A stretch of 64,000 nucleotides of DNA from Aedes albopictus (lineage: Eukaryota; Arthropoda; Insecta; Diptera; Culicidae): positions 59,935,254 through 59,999,253 of the forward strand of contig NC_085138.1 of assembly GCF_035046485.1 (NCBI RefSeq), in the 5' to 3' direction. Numbering within the stretch: the first letter of the stretch is position 1; each line of letters opens with the position of its first letter. This document shows, one piece after another, positions 45,571 through 55,054 of this stretch. A program made the translations under genes and the position numbers. The notes under the pieces were generated by a model. It saw only the letters and a list, made by a program, of their open reading frames with translations. It searched no databases and was not told the origin of the DNA.

Positions 45571-45608
45571 ACGGACACCACAGGTTATATCCCGCCCCAG
45601 CGATAATC

Positions 45609-46350
45609 CTAATGTTCATCGGGGTCATCGGAACTCGTGTTGTCATCCTCGCTGTCCTCCAGCAACGCATTGACGGCCCAAGGCTTCATTCGATCGGCAG
45701 CAAAGACAGTTGACGTTTTCTTCTGTTTCAGCTGCACTCCAGGCACATCGACAATTATGTAACGGTCATTTCCCAGGGCTCGTTGCACTAGGTACGGCCC
45801 TTTGTACTTCGGCTCCAACTTCTTGCTGAAACCGGTAGCTTGCGGATCCTTTTCCACGAGTACAAGTTCGCCTTCAAGGTATTGTCTCGCCGGACGTCGT
45901 GACTTGTCGAAGTAATGCTTCTGTTTGCGCTGTTCCTTCTCGATCCGGCCAATCACTTCACGCTTCAGAATCTCCGTATCTTCCGCCTCCGGGACTTCAG
46001 CGGCGAACATCATCAACAGCTGGTTTTGTATGATATCTCTGGGATTGTAGTTGAACAGGAGTGAATGCGGGGACACTTTGGTTGAATCGTTGACCATGGT
46101 GTTGAGTCCCCACTGGATCATACGAAGATGTTTATCCCAGGATTTGTCGTTATCCGTCACCATGCAACGAACAGCATCCAGAACACTTCGGGTCTCACGT
46201 TCAACTTGCCCATTTGCACGTGGGCTTCCAACGGCGATCTTCACGTGCACTATACCTAGGTCGATGCAGAAACTCTCGAATTCCTTGGAGGTATAAGCTG
46301 TTCCACGATCGGTGACTATGCGTCTCGGCTTCCCAAAAACAGCATCTGGA
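45609..46350 (-). pseudogene. gypsy pol, third part: integrase core end and C-terminus
   Basis: The frame, open from 46622, is meaningful only after about 46350. There it shows RIVTDRGTAYTSKEF (second catalytic Asp) and GSPRANGQVERETRSV (catalytic Glu). The tail continues through YFDKSRRPARQY and a GPYLV-type motif found at the C-terminus of gypsy integrases, and stops at 45609. It is out of frame with the preceding part (46316-47791). It cannot be translated as part of one polyprotein as sequenced. Confidence 0.85.
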
Positions 46351-47791
46351 TCACTGGTGATGTCTTCGTATTGCGCACCGCTTTGAGCACAACGTACTTC
46401 GTGAATCCATCGACAAGCACGATGATATGTTCGTTCAGTGATGACGAACGAATAAACGGACCGACATGGTCCAAATGGATCATATCGAACGGTACTGCAA
46501 TCTTTTCGATCGGATGCAGCAACCCTTCCTTTGCTCCTCCCTTCGCTTTCACATAAGCGCAGTGTACGCACGACCTGATATACCGCTTCAAGTAGCTCCG
46601 CATCCTTCGAAACCAGAAACACCTCCTCACGGCATCCAGTACCTTCTCCACTCCCTTGTGTCCAAGATCGTCATGGTAATTGCGGGCGATCCGCCAGCGT
46701 GCTCTTGTTGGAACTACCCACTTCAGCCCATCGGTGCACTTCCTCATCACGCCCTCGTCCTTCAGAGCGTATTCCTTGTGGATCTGCTTCTCCCGGTTTT
46801 CAACTGGCGGCTTCGTAAGAATCTTCATGATCTCGAACAGTTTTGGGTCTTCTCTCTGCAGCAACTTCAACCACTCATCTTCTTTGATGTTCACTTCCAT
46901 CACATGAGCCATCACCGGCTCTGGTTCTTCTGATTCCGGCTCAAACACTGGGTTCCGACTCAAGCAATCGGCATGTTGCATCTTCTCTCCCTTTCGGTGC
47001 ACTAACTCAAAATTGTACTCCTGCAGTTTCAGTAACCACTTGCCCACCACCGGTAACATCACTTTCTTGGCCATTGTTTTCTTCACTGCTTCGCAGTCCG
47101 TCACTACTACGAAATGTCTTCCCAGTAGATATTTACGGTATCTTTCCACTGACTCCACGACCGCCAGTGCTTCTAGTTCATAACTATACTTTTGGCACTC
47201 AACTGACGAAGTTTTTCGGCTGAAGTAGCTTATCGGATGCAGGCCATCTTCCATCTGCTGCAACAAGATTCCTGACAGTCCGTGTGAGCAGGCGTCGGTG
47301 TGCACTTCGAGATTTCGTACTGGATCATACATAACTACGACCGGTTGATTCACTAAAGCTTCTTTCAACAACGCAAACGCGGTTTTCTGTTCTTCTTCCC
47401 ACTTGAACGGTTCATCTTTCTTCGTGAGCCGCGTTAACGGTTCAGCAATTATGCTGAAGTCCTTCACGAACCGCCGAAAGTAGTTGGCTAGGCCAAGAAA
47501 CTCACGGATATTGCGCACATTCACCGGCTGTGGAAACTCACTGATTGCCCGAATCTTCTCTTTCCCTGGTCGAATTTCGCCTTCACTCACTTCATGACCC
47601 AGGAAATCCAGGCTGGTCTTCAAAAACTGGGTTTTCTCCAAATTTATTGTTAGGCCACACTCCATCAACCGTTTCAACAGAGCTTCGAATTTCTTCAGCA
47701 CATCATCAACATCGCGCCCACCGAAAATCGCATCATCGAGGTACACTACAATCCCAACCGACCGAAGAGGAGCGATCACCGTATCGATCAT
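46316..47791 (-). pseudogene. gypsy pol, second part: RT catalytic motif, RNase H and integrase N-terminus
   Basis: The frame holds the RT active site YLDDAIFGG (near 47740), a gypsy-type thumb, RNase H with VHTDACSHGLSG (near 47290) and an integrase H2C2 finger (H..H near 46660, CVHCAY near 46560). The first catalytic Asp of integrase is in HLDHVGPF (near 46465). The frame leaves the family pattern after about 46350 and ends at 46316. It is separated from the upstream frame by one stop codon. No start is expected here, because it is part of a polyprotein. Confidence 0.9.
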
Positions 47792-47794
47792 CCT

Positions 47795-49849
47795 TTAAAA
47801 CACTGTACTACCGTTGCTTAGGCCAAAAGGCATTTTCACAAACTCGAAATGTCCAAACGGTGTCGAAAAGGCAGTAAACCTTCGACTATTCTCCGCTATC
47901 GGGATTTGATGATACCCACGAAATAGGTCCACCGCAGTGAACAGTCGATTACCTACTAATCGGTTGAGGCAATCTTCGATAACAGGCATCGGCCAAGAGT
48001 CCTTCACTGTTTTCGCATTAACGGCGCGATAGTCCACCACCATGCGCCAATCACCGTTTTTCTTTCGCACTAACACTGTGGGGCTGTTGTACGGCGAGCT
48101 AGATGGTCGAATAATGTTAGCTGCCAACAGATCGTTTACCGTACTCTCAACCACCTTTTCTCGCGAGTACTCCATGGGATACTGCTTCGTATGTATGGGT
48201 TTTTCGGGTCCGATGAGCTCAATCACCATCTCACAACCCTTTGCGGTACCCATTTCACGATAGTTTTTTGCGAAACATTGTCGATAGCACTTTATCAACT
48301 CGAAAATTTTCTCCCGCTCTTCACCAACACTGTTCACGTTAATCTCTTCGGCAACAATCGGTTCATATGCTTGGATGCTGTACATGTTGCCCTGTGTACC
48401 ACTCTGACCCGGCGAGGACCCACTCTGCCTCTCATCGTTCTGCGATTCCACGATCTTCTCTATTCTCACGCTACCCTTCTCCTTCACAAAACGAATGTCC
48501 TCTCGATCGAGAATATCTCTACCGATGATCATCGAGTTCCATTGAACCTTATTGGGCACTATGCACACATCACTCTCTACTTCAATACCGTCTACTTTAA
48601 TCACTTCGGCACTTTTTCCCCGAACTTGAACCTTATTACCACCAAATCCCACAAGTGAGATTTCACACGGCTCAATACTGTTCAGTACCCCAGCGCAGCT
48701 CTCCTTGATCGTAGTTACCGCCGAACCACAATCGTAAAGTGCATCGATTTCGGAATTTCCAATAACCACCGTTTTCACGAAATTACTAGGCTGGTGAATT
48801 TCTTGCATGGGTCGAGAGAACTGTTTCGGAGCCGATTTATTACAGTTTTTAGCGATATGGCCCTTTTGGTTACACCGGTAGCACTCAAAGTTCGCGTGAG
48901 ATTTTCCGGCATTTTTCACACTGCAATTGGCAGCCACATGACCTTCACCATTACAACGATAGCACTTGATGTTGGCACTCGGAACTCCTGAGGTCTTCGC
49001 TGTCTTCAAGCTGGATGGACGCACACACCCGTCGGTAGGTTTCAGCTCACGTACTTCTCCTAACCATTTCAGCTGCTTGAGTAAATCCGGCAGGGTACTC
49101 GCTTGAGTAATAGTACCATATCTGCCCTCCAGGCCCAACACGATATACTTGATGATTGCTTCATCAGGTAATTTGCCTTTCCTGCCAAGAGCTACGTGGC
49201 TGTAGAAGTACGTCTCAATGCTCTCTTGCGGCAGCTTTTTTCGGTTGATCATGGCTTGATGAATACCGACGGCATCAACAGACGTAGGGAAATCTCGAAT
49301 CAATGCTGTTTTGAAATCGTCCCACGTATTCACCGTGACTCCACTGAACCAAAGCTTGGCCGCGCCATTTAGGTTCAGAATGCCACATTGCAGCTTCCAC
49401 TCGTCGTTCCCTTGGTATAGTGCCGCTGCCTTTACAATAGAATCAATCCATTGTTCCGCGGTAGGCGTTGTGGGTATATCTGGATCAAACTGCACAACTA
49501 GATCTTTCACATCTCGCACATCGAAACGCCGCTGTGTGTTACCCTGGGCAATACCAGTCAAGGCAGCAATCAATTGTTTCATCGCGGCGTCGTCCATCGT
49601 TGTCCGCTTCTTATAGCGTGGATCTTTGGACGAAAGAGCTTCAAAACTGAGACGTCGCGCACCGGTTGGAGAACGAAATAGCTCACTTTCAGAATCGGAT
49701 TCTTCTTTAACACCACTTTCAGCTAACCGTGGCAAATTTAACTGGCCCGATGTGCTGCCCCCAGCTTCCTCCAGGCTAGTAGGCACGCCAACAACGCTTT
49801 CTGCCACACTTTTAGAAATTTCTTCTAAACCCCTTTCGGCTTCGCTCAT
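47795..49849 (-). pseudogene. gypsy gag-protease-RT N-terminus, ended by an in-frame stop in RT
   Basis: The first ATG in frame is at 49849-49847, although the frame is open back to 49909. The Gag core is followed by two CCHC knuckles (CYRCNGEGHVAANC near 48960 and CYRCNQKGHIAKNC near 48880). A protease-like ALYDCGSAVTTI lies near 48745, where DTG/DSG is usual. RT fingers and palm follow (DWRMVVDYRAVN, FTAVDLFRGYHQIPI, FVKMPFGLSNG). The stop at 47797-47795 falls just after MPFGLSNGSTVF, inside RT and before the catalytic YLDD. Downstream codons stay in the same frame, so this is a nonsense change and not an indel. Confidence 0.92.
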
Positions 49850-49965
49850 CACACCGAAAGTTTCACCGATTCCGAAACTGCTTTTCGCGCACGCGATTAA
49901 CTTAGACACGCATTCTTAGACGCTAAACCGCGATCCCGTAACAAAATCGATCCTGTCTACAGAAT

Positions 49966-50149
49966 TGTAAGAGGATCTATCGAAAGACTTTCGGATCTGT
50001 ACTCGATATTGCGGCCGCTCAGTTCAAAAGGCGATATATTACTGACTAAGGGTATTGTTTAAAGTATAAAAGAGTAAGTCCAGAAGAACTTAGGAACTTT
50101 AGGGTGGTTCGTAAATACAAATTTCACATTTCAAAGAATTTCAGTTATA
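49966..50149 (-). repeat. 5' LTR of the gypsy element (184 bp)
   Basis: It is the identical partner of 45387-45570. A TATAAAAG string at 50066-50073 (plus strand) is present in both LTRs. Internal sequence starts at 49965 with ATTCTGTAGACAGG on the element strand, the expected primer-binding region, but I cannot name the tRNA. Confidence 0.9.
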
Positions 50150-51110
50150 CACAGGAGTTAGTGCTGATATTTCTCATTGGATTCTTCTCATACATTCTTT
50201 CAGAGCCTGGTAGTTGTACCGGATTTGTTGCAGTAATTCACCTGAGATTTTTTTTACAGATATTTCTGCATTATTCCCAATATTCTTCCCGGAATCTTTA
50301 CCAGAATATATCCCGAGATTCTGGATACTCCTTTAGGGATTTCTCCCAAAGTTATTGCAGGGATTGTTCTTCGGGTTTTCCTCAGAATGTCTCCTGAGAT
50401 AACTTACGAAATACCTTATAGGAAATTCCTGGAGAAATGTTCGAGGGAATTCAAATAAAATCTTGCGAGAAACTCCGTAAAGTGTTATTGAAGAAATCTC
50501 GATAGGAATTTCAGGAAAAACCTGAAAAAATGAGACATCTCGATAAAAGTTCTAGGTAATAGTAATCCCGAGAAGAAATATTAAGGACATCCAAGGAGGA
50601 ATTCTGAAAACCTACTGGAATCCTGAAAGCAGCTACGGACGAAGATTCGCGAAGAAAACAAGAGAAATATCGGAAAACAATCGGTTAAAATCCCGACATA
50701 AACTATTGGATAGCTATCCCGGAAAACCATTAAAAATAGAAAAGGACACTGGCTTCAGCCGGCGGCTGTACCGATTGAACGAAACTTAACACGGAGTGGC
50801 TACGGATAAGAAGCTATGCTCGTGAAAAATTTCATCGCTCGGAATCGGGAATCGAACCCTCATCCATCCGGATTCTAATCGCATGGCTACGAGGCTCAAC
50901 CAATGATATTCTTGAAGAAATTTCGAATAGTTTTGGATGGATCTTCAGGAGGAATCCAGCGAGAATTTCTGGGAGTATATCGGGAAATTTTTGCAAGAAA
51001 TTTGTATCGAGACGTACTCAAACAGCTATCTCGTGGAAGAATTCCAGGAATTTCGCTCAGAAATCTTGAAAGAATTTTTGAAAAGTGTTTTGAAGGGAAC
51101 TTACGTATTT
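50150..51110. repeat. Degenerate 12-nt array (right part of the TIR block) with an orientation switch near 50420
   Basis: TTCTTCCCGGAATC-type units run to about 50420 and then the complement (GGAATTTCAGG, AATCTTGAAAG) to 50640 and again at 50905-51110. The segment 50640-50905 is not array and contains the tRNA-like unit. Confidence 0.5.
50845..50905 (-). repeat. tRNA-like SINE core
   Basis: On the minus strand TTGAGCCTCGTAGCCATGCG lies upstream of GAGGGTTCGATTCCCG, a near-perfect B box. Upstream plus-strand sequence (50740-50840) may be the SINE body. Acceptor pairing is absent. Confidence 0.5.
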
Positions 51111-51339
51111 TCAGCAGTTTTGAGCTGAATATGATCAAGTTTCAGGCAATTTGGCCGACATAAATCCCTTATGACGAAGAGAACAAACCTGCCGATAATA
51201 CCCTAAGTCACCCTTTATAATTTTTAGAAAATTTGGGATAATTTTTGTATCATAAACTTTCAAAATTTCATTTGAAAAAAACCTGGAAAACTCAGGGAAT
51301 TTTATTTTGAGTTATGAGTAGACACCCTGTCAGAGGTTC

Positions 51340-53210
51340 TTGCAAGAATTTTTCCGGGGATGCCTTCAGTTTTTTTTTCAAAATTTCTAGCTAGATTTCC
51401 TCCTGAGATTTCAGAAAAAGATTTTCAGTAGCAGAACCAAGACATTTCTTCTAAAAATCCTCAACCAATTATTATTTGGCATTTCTCCAGAAATTCCTCT
51501 AGAAAATTCTCAAAAAAATCTTCTAAAAGTTCCTCCAGGTATTTCTCCAAGGATTGCTTCATAAATCAAATTCTGCTTTAATTCAGAACTTTTTTTTTGT
51601 CAAATATTTAACAGGAGATCCTCCGGAAATTTTTCTAGAACTTCTCTTAGGTAATCAGGGATGCCAATTATTTTTATTTTTTATTTTTTAAAAATAAGTC
51701 TTTAAATCATACAATCTGTACAATTCATTTGGAGATTTTAGCAAGAGATCATTTCATAAATTTATCTAAGAGATTCCTCTGCATGGATATGGTCAAAAAT
51801 TCATCCATAGATTCCATTAGAAAATACTACAGGTTTTTTTTCAGAAGTTCCACCAGAGAGGCTGTAAAGATTTGCCTATAAATAACATTCACGAATAAAA
51901 AAAATAAAAAAAGCTTTGACGGAAGTGTTCCAGGGATTTCCTCAGAAATAAGTCTAAAGATTCCTCCAAGATTTCTCAAAGTAATTCATTAGAAAACTTT
52001 CTACGGATTGCTAATAAAAACCCCAGACGAAAAAAAATCTTCCGGATTTCTTCAAAAAAAACCGTCAGGGATGCATTCAGAAATTATCTTCTGGGATACC
52101 CTAAAAAAATCTTCTAGATATTTCTTCAGAAACCCCTCAAGTGTTTGGATGTTTTTAAGAAAATCCTCCAGAGTTTTCTGCAGAAAAACCTCTCAGTACT
52201 CCATTAAAAACCTAACATAGCTTTTCTTTATCATTCCCCCATGAATTCTCCAGATGCTTATTCAGCAAATCTCCTAGGGTTTCTTTTAGAAAATCATACG
52301 GAATTTCTTCCATCCAGGATTCTTTCGGAAAGTCCTGTAGCGGTTTCGTCAGAAATTCTACAAAGAATTCCTTCAGGAATTAAAAATATGCCTCCAGGAA
52401 CTCATCCACAGGTTCATTCAGCAAATTCTCCACGCCTTACATTGGAATTCACCGGAGAAATGTCTCTACGATTCTTCTGAGAGATTTCTCAAGAAATTCC
52501 AGAAATTAAGAACTTTCTGAGAGATTTCGTGAGAGTTCATGCAGAATTAATTAGAAATTTATTTGTTTACAGAGGTTAATTTACAGAGGTTCATTTACCT
52601 ATTTGAATCTTCAAATATTTCTCCAGGGATTCCTTCAGAAATGTGTCCACGGACTAGTCCGCGGATTTGTCCAAGAATTGCTTTAGAAGTTAATCCAGGC
52701 ATTTTATAAAGAGATTTTTCCGGGAATTCTTCAAAAAATATATCAAACTTTTTTTTTGAATTCCTTAAGGAGATTTTTCAGGTTTTCCTTTAAGAATTGC
52801 TTCCGAAAATCCGTTTTTGATTTAAGCAGGACTTTCCTGCGATTCCTTCAGATATCCTTCCTAGAACTTTCTCTAAAACTTTTACAAATATTTACGCAGG
52901 AATTCAACCAGGAATTCAAAAAATTCCTTCAGAAATCGATTCAGTAATAGCTAAGATCCTTCGGATATATCTATAGAAACTCCTTCTTTTTCCTAATGTT
53001 TTCTTATGAAATCCCTCTCATTTTTTATCAAGGTTTTCTTAATCCATATACATTAGAAATTCAAACAACCCTCCAGGACTTTTAATGAAATTTCTGGAGG
53101 AACTGCTGAAAACATTCTGGAGGAATATTTGACGGAAGCTCAGAAGAAATTTTTGCAGGAATTTCTGAAGGAACTGACTTTAGAAGAAGAATTTTATGAA
53201 CCAAAATTCC
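51340..53210. repeat. Degenerate 12-nt repeat array with an orientation switch near 53050
   Basis: TTCCTCCAGAAATT-type units fill most of 51340-52970. From about 53080 the complementary type (ATTTCTGGAGGAACTG) takes over to 53200. Frames inside are repeat artefacts. Confidence 0.65.
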
Positions 53211-53217
53211 TAAAAAG

Positions 53218-53402
53218 GCTAGTTCCAACCAGTATTCGTCGTCCCTCCGCCGCGAGTCGTCGTCTTTCAGTGTTAGTGTGGGATTAGGAGTGATTTTCTG
53301 CGGGCATCCGAAGTGTTGGCTAGTTCCAACCAGTATTCGTCGTCCCTCCGCCGCGAGTCGTCGTCTCTCAGTGTTAGTGTGGGGTTAAGAGTGATTTTTT
53401 GC
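53218..53402 (+). repeat. Tandem satellite, 101-bp period, running into the assembly gap
   Basis: AGTTCCAACCAGTATTCGTC occurs at 53221 and again at 53322. The two units are almost identical (about three differences in the readable part). The second is cut by the Ns, so more copies probably lie in the gap. Confidence 0.85.
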
Positions 53403-53902
53403 NNNNNNNNNNNNNNNNNNNNNNNNNNNNNNNNNNNNNNNNNNNNNNNNNNNNNNNNNNNNNNNNNNNNNNNNNNNNNNNNNNNNNNNNNNNNNNNNNN
53501 NNNNNNNNNNNNNNNNNNNNNNNNNNNNNNNNNNNNNNNNNNNNNNNNNNNNNNNNNNNNNNNNNNNNNNNNNNNNNNNNNNNNNNNNNNNNNNNNNNNN
53601 NNNNNNNNNNNNNNNNNNNNNNNNNNNNNNNNNNNNNNNNNNNNNNNNNNNNNNNNNNNNNNNNNNNNNNNNNNNNNNNNNNNNNNNNNNNNNNNNNNNN
53701 NNNNNNNNNNNNNNNNNNNNNNNNNNNNNNNNNNNNNNNNNNNNNNNNNNNNNNNNNNNNNNNNNNNNNNNNNNNNNNNNNNNNNNNNNNNNNNNNNNNN
53801 NNNNNNNNNNNNNNNNNNNNNNNNNNNNNNNNNNNNNNNNNNNNNNNNNNNNNNNNNNNNNNNNNNNNNNNNNNNNNNNNNNNNNNNNNNNNNNNNNNNN
53901 NN
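53403..53902. other. Assembly gap of 500 Ns
   Basis: Exactly 500 ambiguous bases are present, which suggests a placeholder length. Frames crossing it are meaningless. Confidence 0.99.
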
Positions 53903-54166
53903 TTCAACCATCATATCAGGTCCTCTTCAACTACTTCCAAGAGTTCCACTTAAATTGATGTAGATATTTTTGCGGTATTTACTACAATTATTTTAAAACA
54001 AAAAAAAAACAAATGAAGGCTCTTGCATTTTTTTTTTTGTATACTCACAACTATTGCTTGAAAACTCCATTAAAGAACAGAAGATTGTTTAAGCAACTTG
54101 TCAAAGACAATATTCCTTTGTTCTAAAAGTTTTTTTGAAACTAAACTTGCAAATAAATGTAAAAAA
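53903..54166. other. AT-rich flank between gap and giant inverted repeat, nothing recognised
   Basis: It contains two A/T runs (54000-54010 and 54028-54040) and no frame or repeat that I could support. Confidence 0.4.
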
Positions 54167-54240
54167 CTTGAAGTAATTTTAGGCAAAGTACGTTCAATTC
54201 ACAAATTGAGAGAAAACCTTGTGAAAAAATTACCACTTTT

Positions 54241-54302
54241 TTGGTGGGATACGAACTCACGACTCCGTAACGCTAGTCCAGCGCTTTAACCAACTAAGCC
54301 AC
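54241..54302 (-). repeat. tRNA-Ala-like pseudo-tRNA or SINE head
   Basis: On the minus strand TGGCTTAGTTGG is a perfect A box (TRGCNNAGYNGG) and GAGTTCGTATCCC a near B box. The D arm pairs and the anticodon loop would read AGC, but the anticodon stem has a mismatch, the T stem has one A-C pair and the acceptor arm does not pair. It sits in a 160-bp segment (54217-54378) absent from the right arm, so it is probably an insertion. Confidence 0.55.
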
Positions 54303-54378
54303 AGAATAAGTTACAATTCTGCGGAATAGACAATCGAGCTCCCACTAAAACGAGTGACAATTTTTTACAAGTGTATCT

Positions 54379-54693
54379 TGTGGTGATATGGTCAGAATAA
54401 TAAATTAAATGCTGTGATTTATTTATGTGTGTATTGCAAATAGCGGTCTGTTTTGGACACCCCTTACGAATGAACGTGGAATCGTGACGAATACGCAAAA
54501 CTGAACGAATGTTTGCGTTGGCTTGAAACGAAACAATGAATGGTTCGAGATCGCGGCTCAAACTTTGGTTGTGGTGGTGTCCGAGTCAAAATTCCGAGAC
54601 TGAGCCGAGTCGCTTGAGGGGAAAAGCGTTCGAGTGTTGGAGGGAAGACTGCAAACAGCTCAACGGCATTCTAGTAACCAACGTTGTAGCGAT
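54379..54693 (+). repeat. Left main arm of the giant inverted repeat
   Basis: It starts TGTGGTGATATGGTC and its complete inverse is at 59973-60288. The first 177 bases also recur in direct orientation at 59803-59979. Confidence 0.85.
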
Positions 54694-55054
54694 CGGATGT
54701 GCGTTATCGAAATCCATCGTTCGTTACGACAATGGTGCAGCTGGTAGGAGGTTTCATTATAAATAGATAATTCAGTGACAGGGTTTTAGTGGCAAGCAAG
54801 AAAAAGCGTGATTTGTAGCTTTTATCGGTGTTCGAAGTGAAAGTTTTAGCCGTGTGGAGTAGCGAAAAGTGTGCAGAAGGCAGATGGAAAGAATTGGCAG
54901 ATGGTGGTGAATTGTCTGGAGGGAGGACTCGACTGCCGGATGTGTTTGGGTGTGAGCAAGAAAAGAAACGAAATGCGAGAGGGTGAAAAAATTGAGAGAA
55001 AGAACCGTAACACGAGAGAATGGTTCAGATGCCTTGAAGTAAGCAAAAAAACAC

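Larger units (their letters stand above)
45387..50149 (-). mobile_element. Ty3/gypsy LTR retrotransposon with identical LTRs and a broken pol
   Basis: The 4763-bp element lies on the minus strand between two 184-bp LTRs that I find identical. A 4-bp duplication CACA flanks it (45383-45386 and 50150-50153). Gag, protease, RT, RNase H and integrase are recognisable in the usual gypsy order. Pol carries an in-frame stop at 47795-47797 and a frame change near 46345. Such breaks with identical LTRs suggest a young copy made in trans from a defective template, or base errors in the assembly. The lineage within gypsy is not assigned. Confidence 0.95.
44484..51331. mobile_element. Block bounded by ACAGGGTGTCTACT inverted repeats, with a gypsy element inside
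   Basis: ACAGGGTGTCTACT at 44484 and AGTAGACACCCTGT ending at 51331 are exact inverted repeats. Both ends continue with AACCTGGAAAAC, CAGGGAATTTTATTT and related motifs. CAG lies outside each end (44481-44483 and 51332-51334) and is a possible 3-bp duplication. Inside are 12-nt arrays, a tRNA-like SINE (near 50850) and the gypsy element at 45387-50149. No transposase of its own is visible. Confidence 0.6.

Noticed and set aside
53273..53963. Frames of 177-216 codons across 53273-53963
   Set aside because: They are read through the 500-N gap.
54241..54302. A functional tRNA-Ala gene on the minus strand
   Set aside because: The A box is perfect, but the acceptor arm does not pair and two stems carry mismatches. 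It is tRNA-derived, not a tRNA.
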